64,000 nucleotides of DNA from Methylobacterium longum (lineage in GTDB: Bacteria > Pseudomonadota > Alphaproteobacteria > Rhizobiales > Beijerinckiaceae), in contig NZ_BPQS01000003.1 in NCBI RefSeq assembly GCF_022179385.1, positions 235,112 through 299,111 of the forward strand, in the 5' to 3' direction. This document shows, one piece after another, positions 28,160-36,474 of the stretch; position 1 is the first letter of the stretch; each line of letters starts with the position of its first letter. The notes beneath the pieces were generated by a model. The model was not told the origin of the DNA, did not search any database, and saw nothing but the letters and a program-made list of their open reading frames with translations. Position numbers and translations under genes: made by a program.

Positions 28160-29197
28160 ATGGCCCAGGGGCCGGCTGACGAGAGCGAGCACGCGCGGCG
28201 GCAGAAGTTCCTGAAGAACTTCCGGAGCTTCGACGCCAACATCCGTTTCCCCGCGCCCTACGTGCAGTTCGCCGGGAAGCCCCAGGCGAGCATGGCGGAA
28301 ACCGGCTGGCGCTACGACGCACTCGGCTACCGCAACGACGTGCACGTGCAGCCGCGGTCCGCCGGGGAGTCGCTGCGGATCTTCGTGGTCGGGGACAGCA
28401 CGCTGGTCGACGGCCAGACTTTTGCCGACACGGTCCCCGGCCGCCTCGAATCGGGGCTCAAGCAGGTCCACGGTCCCGGGTCGCGCGTCCACAATTTCGG
28501 CGTGACCTCGGCCTGCCTGAACCAGATGATCGCGCTGGTCACGACGCGGCTGATGGATCTGGAGCCGGACGCGATCCTGATCGTCGGCGGATCCACCGAC
28601 ATCTTCCAGCCCTGGAGCTTCGATCCGCGCGCGGGCTATCCCTACAATCACTTCGCCACCGAGTGCCTCTACGACTTCGTCTTCGACCCCCGAAAGGAGG
28701 GCGGGGACGCACCCGAGTTGTCCTACGAGCGGCTGCAGGAGATGATCTTCGGCCGCCTCGAAAATCTGCGGGCGCTGACTCACTGGCAGTCGGACATCTG
28801 GGAATGGGAGGTCGTTCGGCAGTTCGAGCTGGGGCTGAAGCGCCTGGCGCGCCTCGCACCGGGGATCGGAGCGCCGATCCGCTTCGTCCTCCAGCCGAGC
28901 GTGGTCCGCAAGGTCGAGCGGGCGGGCGACGAGGCGGGAGCCGCCTCGGGCGAGTTCCTGGCCTATCTCGACCGGCAATACGGGCGCTTTGAGGGTGTCC
29001 TCGACCGGCTCGGCTCCGAGTTCGCGGCAGATGCCCCCTTCGCGGTCCGCGATCTCAGCCGGCTCTTCGCGGAGGACGCGCATCCGCTGTTCACCGACAT
29101 CGTGCATCTCAACGGGGAAGGCCGGCAGCGGATGGCCGACCGGCTCCAGCAGGAGGTGGCCGACATCCTCGGCACGTCGGTCGGACCGGCCGCCTAG
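28160..29197 (+). CDS. SGNH/GDSL-family hydrolase
   Basis: A 345-residue esterase-like protein without a signal peptide. Block I reads FVVGDSTLVDGQTF near residue 76 (nucleophile Ser in GDS). FGVTSACLNQM and VGGSTDI supply the Gly and Asn-equivalent regions; the expected block III Asn is a Thr (GSTD rather than GxND), which is unusual. IVHLNGEGRQRMA near the C-terminus gives the catalytic Asp/His pair region (FTDIVHLNGEG). ATG 28160 follows a GAGAGG ribosome site. Two SGNH genes in a row after fcl suggest a role in adding or removing acyl groups from a fucose-containing glycan; substrate not predictable. Confidence 0.75.
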   Translation: MAQGPADESEHARRQKFLKNFRSFDANIRFPAPYVQFAGKPQASMAETGWRYDALGYRNDVHVQPRSAGESLRIFVVGDSTLVDGQTFADTVPGRLESGLKQVHGPGSRVHNFGVTSACLNQMIALVTTRLMDLEPDAILIVGGSTDIFQPWSFDPRAGYPYNHFATECLYDFVFDPRKEGGDAPELSYERLQEMIFGRLENLRALTHWQSDIWEWEVVRQFELGLKRLARLAPGIGAPIRFVLQPSVVRKVERAGDEAGAASGEFLAYLDRQYGRFEGVLDRLGSEFAADAPFAVRDLSRLFAEDAHPLFTDIVHLNGEGRQRMADRLQQEVADILGTSVGPAA

Positions 29198-29201
29198 GGC
29201 C

Positions 29202-29861
29202 GTGAACGGGCCGATCGTCTTCATCGGGGATTCGATCACCGAGCTCTGGGGCTTCCACCGGGCGGCGACCTTCGAGGCCTACGACCTGATTCCCCGGGGC
29301 GGTTCCGGCGAGACGGCGCGCTGGATCACCATGCGGTTCCGCCGCGACCTCGAGGAGACCGGCGCCACGGGCGTGCATCTCCTCTGCGGCATCAACGATA
29401 TCGGCCGCAATGAGGGGGCGTTCGTCCCCGCCGAGGAGATATGCCGGATCCTCGCCGGCATGCTCGATGAGGCGCGGGCCCTCGGCGTTGCCGCCTGGAT
29501 CGGCGCGATCATGCCGGCGGCGCGCATCCCCTGGAATTCGGAGGTGCGGGACGCGCCGGCGATGATCGCCGCCGTGAACGCGTGGCTGCGCGACCACGCG
29601 CACGCGCACGGCGCGGTCTTCATCGACTACCACGCGGTGCTGGCGACCGGGGACGGAGCGTTGCGGGAGGAATACGGTACCGACGGGCTGCATCTCAGTC
29701 CCGCCGGCTACGCTGCCATCGAGCCGTTGATGCTCTCGGCCCTGGGACGGATCCCGCCGATGGCGGCACCGGTGCCGAAGCCGTCCACAGGCCGCCGCGC
29801 CGGCATCGCCATCGCGGCCGTTCTGGCGGCCCTGGCGGCGCTGATCCTCGGTACCCGCTGA
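29202..29861 (+). CDS. Membrane-anchored SGNH/GDSL hydrolase
   Basis: A 219-residue protein. Family blocks are canonical: IVFIGDSITELWG near residue 5 (Ser), GGSGETA (Gly), LCGINDIGRN (Asn) and YGTDGLHLSPAGY (Asp, His). The C-terminus RAGIAIAAVLAALAALILGTR is a hydrophobic helix, so it is probably a tail-anchored protein. GTG 29202 starts 4 nt after the stop of the first hydrolase, giving a probable two-gene unit. The upstream paralogue lacks the block III Asn, so this may be the more active partner. Confidence 0.8.
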   Translation: MNGPIVFIGDSITELWGFHRAATFEAYDLIPRGGSGETARWITMRFRRDLEETGATGVHLLCGINDIGRNEGAFVPAEEICRILAGMLDEARALGVAAWIGAIMPAARIPWNSEVRDAPAMIAAVNAWLRDHAHAHGAVFIDYHAVLATGDGALREEYGTDGLHLSPAGYAAIEPLMLSALGRIPPMAAPVPKPSTGRRAGIAIAAVLAALAALILGTR

Positions 29862-29948
29862 AAGTCCAAGCGCGTGCGGTCGGCGGTGCTAGGGCGGGTC
29901 GCGGAGCGCGTCGCGTCCAACTGCGCCGCCGCGTCCCCGATCCGCCGG

Positions 29949-31703
29949 TCAGCCCCGGCCGGTCTGCCGCCCGGGCCTCTGATCGACCTTCGACCCGGGC
30001 CGCTCGACCTTGCGCTGGTGCTTGCCGGCGCGCGGGCTCGCGAAGCCCTTGGGGCCGCCGGGGCGGCCCTTGCGCTCGGCCGGTGCCACGTCGCCGGTGA
30101 GCGCCTCGATCTGGATCTCCGGCGAGCCGTTGCGCGCGAAGGCGTCGGCGAAGCGCGCCGCCGCGTTGCCCCGGACCTCGAACTTGGTCTCACTGTCGAA
30201 GATCCGGATTGCACCGATCTCCTGGCGGTCGACGCCGCCCCGGCGTGTCAGCATCGGTAGCAGGCGGCGCGGATCGGCGTTGTCGCGCCGACCGAGATTG
30301 AGCCGGAACCACACGGCGGGACCCATGGCGGCGATCCGCTCCGGATCCATCGGATCGTAGGGCGGCCGCTCGCCCCGGGGGGCGCGCCCCTCGCCGGGAT
30401 CGCTAACCTCCTCGGGGGCCGGGAGGCGGGTGCGATAGACGCGGGCCAGGAGCGCGGCGAGTTCTTCCGGACTCTTGCCGGCCAGCAGCGTCTCGGCCAG
30501 CGCGACATCCTCCTCGGCCGGAGGCTCGGCGAAGAGCGGGTCGGAGAGCATGCGCTCGCCGTCGAGGCGACGGATTTCGTCGGCCGAGGGCGGGCCCGAC
30601 CACTCGGGGCTGATCTTGGCGAGGGCGAACATCTGCTCGGCGCGCCGGCGACGGGAGTTCGGGATCAGGAGCACCGAGGTGCCCTTGCGGCCGGCACGGC
30701 CGGTGCGCCCGCTGCGGTGCTGCATCACCTCGGCGTCGTGCGGAAGGTCGGCGTGGATCACGAGGCTCAGGGACGGCAGGTCGATGCCGCGGGCGGCCAC
30801 GTCGGTGGCGACGCAGACCCTGGCGCGGCCGTCGCGCAGGGCCTGGAGCGCGGCATTGCGGTCGCCCTGACCGAGTTCGCCCGACAGCGCGACCACGGAG
30901 AAGCCCCGCTCGGTCAGGCTCGCCTGGAGATGGCGGACGGCGTTGCGGGTGTTGCAGAAGACCATGGCGGTCTTGGCATCCGCCTCGCGCAGCAGGTTGA
31001 GCACCACGTGCTCGGTCTCCCGCGGCATGATCCGCACCGCCCGGTAGGCGATGTCGGCGTGCCCCCGAGTCTCACCCTTGATGGCGAGGCGGAGGGCACC
31101 GTGCTGATACCGTTCGGCCAGCGCCTCGATGCCCTTCGGCAGCGTGGCGGAGAACAGGTAGGTCGCCCGCTCCGGGGGCGTGGCCGAGAGGATGAACTCG
31201 ATATCCTCGCGGAAGCCGAGATCGAGCATCTCGTCGGCCTCGTCGAGGACAACCGCCCGCAGCGCCGTCGGGTCGAGGTTGCGGCGCTCGAGGTGGTCGC
31301 GCAAGCGACCGGGCGTGCCCACGACGATGTGGGTGCCCTCGGCCAGCATCCGGCTCTCCCGCCGTGGATCCATGCCGCCGACGCAGGCCGCGACGCGGCC
31401 GCCGGCGGCGCCGTAGAGCCAGGACAGCTCGCGCTGGACCTGGAGCGCGAGTTCCCGCGTCGGGGCGATCACCAGGGCGAGCGGGGCGGCCGGCGGCGCC
31501 AGCATCTCCGCCTCGCCGATCAGGATGCTCGCCATGGCGAGACCGTACGCGACGGTCTTGCCGGAGCCGGTCTGAGCGGAGACGAGAAGGTCGCGGGAGC
31601 CGGCGGCCGCCTCGAGCACCGCGGCCTGAACCGGGGTGGGGTCCGCGTAACCGCGGTCGGCTAGAGCCCGCGCGAGGGGGGCGGGCAGGGTCGGGAAAGG
31701 CAA
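29949..31703 (-). CDS. DEAD-box RNA helicase with DbpA-type RNA-binding domain
   Basis: A 584-residue RNA helicase. Motifs in order: Q-motif region ADPTPVQAAVL, Walker A AQTGSGKT near residue 45, PTRELA, TPGRLRDHL, VLDEADEML, FSATLPKG, then ARVCVATDVAARGIDLP and HRSGRTGRAG of the second RecA domain. Residues about 480-545 (VWFRLNLGRRDNADPRRLLPML...) match the DbpA RNA-binding domain of CsdA/DeaD proteins, followed by a Lys/Arg/Gly-rich tail. The role is likely ribosome assembly and mRNA unwinding at low temperature. The start is a TTG at 31703; no upstream ATG fits. CsdA versus other paralogues cannot be distinguished. Confidence 0.92.
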   Translation of the reverse strand: MPFPTLPAPLARALADRGYADPTPVQAAVLEAAAGSRDLLVSAQTGSGKTVAYGLAMASILIGEAEMLAPPAAPLALVIAPTRELALQVQRELSWLYGAAGGRVAACVGGMDPRRESRMLAEGTHIVVGTPGRLRDHLERRNLDPTALRAVVLDEADEMLDLGFREDIEFILSATPPERATYLFSATLPKGIEALAERYQHGALRLAIKGETRGHADIAYRAVRIMPRETEHVVLNLLREADAKTAMVFCNTRNAVRHLQASLTERGFSVVALSGELGQGDRNAALQALRDGRARVCVATDVAARGIDLPSLSLVIHADLPHDAEVMQHRSGRTGRAGRKGTSVLLIPNSRRRRAEQMFALAKISPEWSGPPSADEIRRLDGERMLSDPLFAEPPAEEDVALAETLLAGKSPEELAALLARVYRTRLPAPEEVSDPGEGRAPRGERPPYDPMDPERIAAMGPAVWFRLNLGRRDNADPRRLLPMLTRRGGVDRQEIGAIRIFDSETKFEVRGNAAARFADAFARNGSPEIQIEALTGDVAPAERKGRPGGPKGFASPRAGKHQRKVERPGSKVDQRPGRQTGRG

Positions 31704-31764
31704 GTTCTGAGGACTCTCAACAGCCGCGCCGCGCCCGGCAGCGCGCCATCGCGCGGCGGGGGAA

Positions 31765-31929
31765 TCAGACGCCGGACTTTATTCGGGTGTCGTAAGGGTA
31801 ACGCGTTGCGAGCCGGCTGACCACTCCCGCCGCAGCATGGGGCGGTTGCACCCGCTCGATCCACAGTGTGGGGACCCCGTCGTCGACGGATTCGCGGTCG
31901 TATGACGGGCTGTAGACCCGACTGATCAT
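31765..31929 (-). CDS. Possible small protein upstream of the helicase gene
   Basis: A 54-codon frame starting MISRVYSPSYDRESVDDGVP and ending TRYPYDTRIKSGV. Third positions are about 75 percent G/C, compatible with coding, but there is no ribosome site before the ATG and no family I recognise. It lies in the 403-base gap between the helicase and the antiporter gene. Reported at low confidence. Confidence 0.3.
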   Translation of the reverse strand: MISRVYSPSYDRESVDDGVPTLWIERVQPPHAAAGVVSRLATRYPYDTRIKSGV

Positions 31930-32106
31930 GGCAGTGCACTGAAGGCGGCCCGAGCCAGCGCGCCCGCGTGAGCGGGGTGCAGCCGGAATGCTTCCCTGTG
32001 CGCGCAGGGACAGGGGAGCCGACTCCGTCGCGGCGGCCTGCTAAGGCACGGTCCAGGATCGCCCCTTCCCGGCCGCGCCGCGACCCGACTGGAGTACAGC
32101 CTCGTC

Positions 32107-33204
32107 ATGATCGCAGCCCTTCGGGTGGGGACAGCCTGGGCGACGGTCCTCGCCTTCGCGTGGTTCGGCAAGGCGTGGCTCGGCGACCTGTCGCAGCCGC
32201 TCTTTGCCGGCGTCCTGTTCGCAGGGCTGCTCGCCGTCATCGTCTGGGCGGCTTTCGGAGTGGTGCACGAAGCGGAGGAGTTGGCGCACCTTCTCGGCGA
32301 GCCGTTGGGCACCCTCGTGCTGACGCTCTCCATCGTCATCATCGAGGTGGCGCTGATCTCCGCCGTGATGCTCTCGGCCAAGGACGCGCCCACGCTGGGA
32401 CGCGACACGATGTTCGCGGTCCTGATGATCGTGCTGAACGGCGTGGTGGGTCTCGGCCTCCTCGTCGGCGGCCTGCGCCACCACCAGCAGCGCTACAACC
32501 TCCAGGGGGCCTCGGCCTTCCTCTCGGTGATCATCCCGCTGACCACCATCGCGCTGATCATCCCGAACTTCACCAGTTCCACGAGCGACGGCACGCTGAC
32601 GACGGTCCAGGCGGTGACGTTCTCGGTGTTCACGATCGCCCTCTACGGCGCGTTCCTGCTGATCCAAACGGGCCGTCACAGCGAGTTCTTCCTCGACGCC
32701 GAAGCCCGGGAGACGTCCGAACCCGAGAGCGCCTCCGGAGCGGTGTCGCGCGGCAGCGTCGCCAAACATGTTGGCTTGCTGCTCGCCAACGTCCTGCCGA
32801 TCGTCATCCTGGCCAAGAGCCTCGCGGTGATCCTCGATCACGGGATCGCGGCCCTGGGTGCCCCATCGGCGCTGGGCGGCGTCCTGATCGCCGCCATCGT
32901 GTTCACCCCCGAGGGCATCTCGGCGCTCAAGGCGGTGGCCCGCAACGAGCTTCAGCGGGCGATCAACCTGTGCCTCGGCGCGGCGACCTCGACGGTCGGT
33001 CTCACCGTGCCGGCGATCCTGGCCATCGGCCTGCTCACCGGTCAGACGGTGGTGCTGGGGCTGAAACCGACCGAGATGACGCTGCTCGCCGTGACACTCA
33101 TCCTCAGCGCCCAGACCTTCTCGGGCACGCGCACCACGGTCCTGGAGGGCGCGGTGCACCTCGTGCTGTTCTTCGTCTACCTTGTCCTGATCTTCAGCCC
33201 CTGA
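32107..33204 (+). CDS. chaA: Calcium (sodium or potassium)/proton antiporter, ChaA-like
   Basis: A 365-residue inner-membrane cation exchanger of the CaCA family with about eleven hydrophobic segments. The two alpha repeats are visible: LLGEPLGTLVLTLSIVIIEVALI (acidic residue motif GEPLGT..E) near residue 65, and VIFTPEGISALKAVARNEL-type sequence (IVFTPEGISALKA) near residue 265. The central acidic stretch (EARETSEPESASG) is the cytosolic loop between halves. It exports Ca2+ or Na+/K+ in exchange for H+. ATG 32107 fits the family. Single gene, convergent with the flavin reductase. Confidence 0.9.
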   Translation: MIAALRVGTAWATVLAFAWFGKAWLGDLSQPLFAGVLFAGLLAVIVWAAFGVVHEAEELAHLLGEPLGTLVLTLSIVIIEVALISAVMLSAKDAPTLGRDTMFAVLMIVLNGVVGLGLLVGGLRHHQQRYNLQGASAFLSVIIPLTTIALIIPNFTSSTSDGTLTTVQAVTFSVFTIALYGAFLLIQTGRHSEFFLDAEARETSEPESASGAVSRGSVAKHVGLLLANVLPIVILAKSLAVILDHGIAALGAPSALGGVLIAAIVFTPEGISALKAVARNELQRAINLCLGAATSTVGLTVPAILAIGLLTGQTVVLGLKPTEMTLLAVTLILSAQTFSGTRTTVLEGAVHLVLFFVYLVLIFSP

Positions 33205-33278
33205 CGGGAGGGTCGTCGGACGGCTTCGGCTGCCGCGGCCCGGCCCATCGCCGCACGGTCGGGACCCGACCCCGGCAT

Positions 33279-34016
33279 TCAGGCGCCGAAGCGTTCGGTG
33301 CGGATCAAGCCGGGCGCGACACCGGCCGCCATGATCAGGTCGGACGCCGCGGCGACGAACCGGTTCGAGCCGCAGAGAAACACCTTCCCGGGTGCGCCGA
33401 TCCGGGTCAGGGCGCCGGCGACGAGGGCGGCGTCGATCCGCTTGCCGCCGGGCTCGCGCGTCGCCGCCAGATGCAGGGAGACCTGGGGATCGGTCGCGGC
33501 GAGCTGCTCCAGTTCGGCGAGCGCGATCATCTCCGCGTGGGTCCGGGCCGAGTAGATCAGGGCCGCCGGGATCGCCCGCCAGTGCTGCGCCCGGCGGCGG
33601 AGCATCGCCAGCAGCGGCACCACGCCGGACCCGCCGCCCCCCAGGAGCAGCGGCCCGCCATCGGGTCCATCCCAGGAGAACGAGCCGCCGATCGGACCTC
33701 GCATCTCGACCCGGTCGCCCACGTCCGCGCATTGCGAGAACCAGCCGGAGACCTCGCCGTCCGGCAGAGCCTCGATCATCAGCTCGAAGGTGCCGCTGCC
33801 GTCCTGCGCCGAGGCGATCGAGTAGCTGCGCTGGGCCTGATAGCCGTCCTCGGCGGTGAGGCGGACATCGACGTGCTGCCCGGCGCGATAGGTCTGCGCG
33901 AGGGCGCAGCGCAGCCGAACGCTCTTCACGTGGGGGGTGACGGGCGCGATCGCGGTGATCTCGGCCTGGTGCCAGCGAAAGACGATGGGCTCAATCACCG
34001 ATGTAGCGCTGCTCAC
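33279..34016 (-). CDS. FAD/NAD(P)-binding ferredoxin reductase-type protein
   Basis: A 245-residue flavin reductase. RAGQHVDVRL and RSYSIASAQDG (FAD-binding R-x-Y-S) lie in the N-terminal barrel; LLLGGGGSGVVPLLAML and IYSARTHAEMI are the NAD-binding domain, and VFLCGSNRFV the C-terminal motif. No iron-sulfur domain is attached. It begins at GTG 34016, overlapping the end of the molybdenum oxidoreductase gene by 26 nt, so the two are probably made together; electrons would flow from NAD(P)H to, or from, the molybdoprotein, perhaps with a small carrier. Confidence 0.85.
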   Translation of the reverse strand: MSSATSVIEPIVFRWHQAEITAIAPVTPHVKSVRLRCALAQTYRAGQHVDVRLTAEDGYQAQRSYSIASAQDGSGTFELMIEALPDGEVSGWFSQCADVGDRVEMRGPIGGSFSWDGPDGGPLLLGGGGSGVVPLLAMLRRRAQHWRAIPAALIYSARTHAEMIALAELEQLAATDPQVSLHLAATREPGGKRIDAALVAGALTRIGAPGKVFLCGSNRFVAAASDLIMAAGVAPGLIRTERFGA

Positions 34017-34596
34017 GCCAGGGATCCCCGTACATGTGGTAGCCGCGCAGCTCCCAGAAGCCGGCGGTGTCGGTCTGGGTGAAGCGCAGGCCCTTCAGCC
34101 ATTTGGCACTCTTCCAGAAGTAGAGATGCGGTACGAACAGCCGCGCCGGTCCGCCGTGATCCGGATGGATCGGCTCCCCGGCGTAGCGGGTCGCCACCAA
34201 AGCACGCCCGCCGACGAGGTCGGCCACCGGCACGTTGGTGGTATAGTCGTCGTAGGATTCCGCCAGAAGGAAGCCGGTCGGCGCGGCGATGCCGGCATCC
34301 GCCAGCAGGTCGTCGAAGCTGACGCCCTCCCACGTCGTGTCGAACTTCGACCACTTGGTGACGCAGTGGATGTCCCCATGCCACGTCGTGCGCGGCAGCG
34401 CCTCGAACTCGTCCCAGCTCCATGCCTTGATCGGCCGGGATCCCTCGCGGATCGTGAACCGCCACGTGGCGCGATCAACGATCGGGTTCGGTCCGATCTG
34501 CAGGATCGGGAAGTCGTCCGTGAGATACTGGCCGGGCGGAAGGCGCGCGCCCGTCTCGGAGGGCTGCCTGCGCCCGACGAAGCCACGTGTCACCAT
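33991..34596 (-). CDS. Molybdopterin-dependent oxidoreductase, sulfite-oxidase-like
   Basis: A 201-residue protein of the oxidoreductase molybdopterin-binding family. The catalytic ligand Cys lies in GDIHCVTKWSKFDTTWEGVS near residue 77. IHPDHGGPARLFVPHLYFWKSAKWLKG is the molybdopterin-contacting stretch near residue 150. It is a minimal catalytic domain without heme or dimerisation domain and has no Tat signal, so a cytoplasmic role is inferred. It overlaps the flavin reductase gene downstream. Substrate unknown; sulfite, sulfoxides or other oxyanions are all possible. Confidence 0.85.
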   Translation of the reverse strand: MVTRGFVGRRQPSETGARLPPGQYLTDDFPILQIGPNPIVDRATWRFTIREGSRPIKAWSWDEFEALPRTTWHGDIHCVTKWSKFDTTWEGVSFDDLLADAGIAAPTGFLLAESYDDYTTNVPVADLVGGRALVATRYAGEPIHPDHGGPARLFVPHLYFWKSAKWLKGLRFTQTDTAGFWELRGYHMYGDPWREQRYIGD

Positions 34597-34750
34597 GCCG
34601 GTCTCCGATCACCGCTGCCGGATCGGTTTGGTGCGGCGGAACACCCCACGTCAAGCCGGTATGTGCGGCCGAACAAACGCCCCAAAGCTCAGGCGTGCTA
34701 GCAGCAGGTGCCGATGATCGGCACGAATCGCCTGCTTTCAGGGGGATGTC

Positions 34751-35053
34751 ATGAAGTACCTTCTCGCGACGAGCCTTGTCGTCGGGAGCCTCGCCACTCT
34801 CGCGCCAGCCGCCCAGGCCCGCGACGGGATCGGTGCCGGCGGCGCGGCTGCCCTCGGCGTGCTCGGCGGCCTAGCCGTCGGCGGTGCCATCGCGTCGGCC
34901 AACAACGGCTACTACCCGGGTCGCCCGGTCTACCGTGCCCCGCCGCCCGTCTACGTGGAAGAAGATTACGGCCCGGTCTGCCACTTCGAGCGCCGCCGGA
35001 CCGTCGACGCCTACGGCGACGTCTACGTCCGCCGCGTCCGCGTCTGCGAGTAG
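34751..35053 (+). CDS. Small secreted protein with glycine-rich and Tyr/Pro-rich region
   Basis: A 100-residue exported protein. Signal peptide MKYLLATSLVVGSLATLAPAAQA; then a glycine-zipper-like hydrophobic segment (GIGAGGAAALGVLGGLAVGGA), a YYPGRPVYRAPPPVY stretch, and a C-terminal pair of cysteines (VCHFERRR, VRVCE). An AGGGGG ribosome site precedes ATG 34751. Such small glycine/Pro-Tyr proteins are common in Methylobacterium and Bradyrhizobium; function unknown, perhaps envelope-associated. Its 3' end overlaps the convergent EamA gene by about 30 nt. Confidence 0.8.
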   Translation: MKYLLATSLVVGSLATLAPAAQARDGIGAGGAAALGVLGGLAVGGAIASANNGYYPGRPVYRAPPPVYVEEDYGPVCHFERRRTVDAYGDVYVRRVRVCE

Positions 35054-35991
35054 GCGGCCTCCGGGGTCGCCTCGGCGGCGCGTGCCGGCTTCAGGCGCTC
35101 GGCGCAGGCGATCCCGCAGAGTACCAGGGTCAGGGCGGCGGCTTCCGTCGTTCCGAACGGCTCGCCGACCAGCAGGACGGCGAGGAACGCGCCGAAGATC
35201 GGGACGAGGTTGACGAACAGCCCGGCCCGGTTCGGGCCGATCAGCTCGACGCCGCGCATGAAGAAGAGCTGCGCCAGCAGCGACGGCCCGAGGCCGACGA
35301 ACGCCACCATGAGCCAGCCTTCCCGGTTCGGCCAGACGGCGTGCCCCGTCGCCCATTCGACCGCCAGCGGCGGCAGCGACGTCACGAGGGCGGCGAGCGC
35401 CATGGCGGCGAAGAAAGCCAGCGCCGGCACCTTCGGCCGCGTCGGCAGGAAGATCGTGTAGCCGGCGTAGAGCAGGCACGCGCCGAAGACGAGGACGTCC
35501 CCCCGGTTGAAGGCGAGGTTGGCGAGGACCGACCAGTCGCCGTGCGTGGCGGCCAAGCCCGCGCCGATCAGCGTCAGCCCGACACCCAACATCTGCCCGG
35601 CCGTGACCGGAACCCGGTACGCCAGCCGATTCAGGACGATCACCAGGACCGGGATCGCGCCCTGGAACAGAGCCAGATTGATCGCGCCGGTATGAACGCC
35701 GGCCGCGTAGAACAGGCAGTTGAAGCCCGTGTAGCCCAGCCCGCCCATCAGCAGGATGCGCAGCCAGTACGGGCGCAACTGCGGCCACGCGGCCGCGAGC
35801 CGGCGCGCGGCGAAGGGCATGAGCACTGCGCAGGCGAAAGCCCAGCGCAGCGTCGTGATCACCTGAGGGGACACGTGGCCCGGCGCCCAGCGACTGGTGA
35901 CCGCATTGCCGGCCCAGAGGAGCGCCGTGACGGTGAGCAGCAGATAGGCGGACGTGGCCGAAGAAGCCCGGAACGCGGGCTTCGATCTCAA
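35023..35991 (-). CDS. EamA/DMT-family transporter
   Basis: A 322-residue inner-membrane protein with ten hydrophobic segments in two EamA repeats, for example [19 protein letters not shown] at the start and [24 protein letters not shown] plus [22 protein letters not shown] later (conserved LxPxxxxxxxxLxLGE-type motif). The family exports or imports small metabolites such as amino acids and purines. The start TTG at 35991 overlaps the infA stop as TTGA; open frame upstream of that is infA in another frame. The stop lies inside the convergent secreted-protein gene. Substrate unknown. Confidence 0.85.
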   Translation of the reverse strand: MRSKPAFRASSATSAYLLLTVTALLWAGNAVTSRWAPGHVSPQVITTLRWAFACAVLMPFAARRLAAAWPQLRPYWLRILLMGGLGYTGFNCLFYAAGVHTGAINLALFQGAIPVLVIVLNRLAYRVPVTAGQMLGVGLTLIGAGLAATHGDWSVLANLAFNRGDVLVFGACLLYAGYTIFLPTRPKVPALAFFAAMALAALVTSLPPLAVEWATGHAVWPNREGWLMVAFVGLGPSLLAQLFFMRGVELIGPNRAGLFVNLVPIFGAFLAVLLVGEPFGTTEAAALTLVLCGIACAERLKPARAAEATPEAAYSQTRTRRT

Positions 35992-36263
35992 CGGCGTCGG
36001 AACTGGCCGCCGCGCACGGGAGGACGCGGACCGGAGGAACGCTCGTCCTTGTGGCGGAACACGAGGCGTCCCTTCTCCAGGTCGTAGGGCGACATCTCGA
36101 CCGTCACCCGGTCGCCCGCGAGCGTCTTGATGCGGTTCTTCTTCATCTTGCCAGCCGTGTAGGCCACGATCTCGTGGCCCTGGTCGAGCTGCACGCGGTA
36201 GCGCGCATCCGGCAGGATCTCGATCACGAGACCGTCGAACTGCATCAATTCTTCTTTCGCCAT
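35988..36263 (-). CDS. infA: Translation initiation factor IF-1, long variant
   Basis: A 91-residue IF-1. The OB fold is clear: [44 protein letters not shown] and [20 protein letters not shown]. Canonical IF-1 ends at about residue 72; this one continues with an Arg/Pro/Gly-rich tail ([16 protein letters not shown]). The sequence resembles the second, extended IF-1 found in many Hyphomicrobiales rather than the canonical copy, which should be elsewhere in the genome. Coupled to the EamA transporter gene through a TTGA overlap. Confidence 0.92.
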   Translation of the reverse strand: MAKEELMQFDGLVIEILPDARYRVQLDQGHEIVAYTAGKMKKNRIKTLAGDRVTVEMSPYDLEKGRLVFRHKDERSSGPRPPVRGGQFRRR

Positions 36264-36474
36264 GCACCTTCTCCAGTCGGACCGTCCGGCAGCAGGCGTT
36301 CCGGCAATGCGTGTTCGGCTGTCATCGAGCTCGGGAAACGCCGCAGGGCGCGGATCCGATCCGACGGATCGCCCGCGCCAGCTCAGCAGCACCGCACGCA
36401 TGTAGTCGCCGCGGGAACCGGCGGCAAGTCACGGCGGCGACAGCCTTTCCGTCATCGACATGAATCGACGCGAT

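Noticed and set aside
31968..34082. Long plus-strand frame through the ChaA-like antiporter region
   Set aside because: The ChaA frame (32107-33204) has clear membrane helices and motifs; the other frame has Arg/Pro-rich shadow composition.
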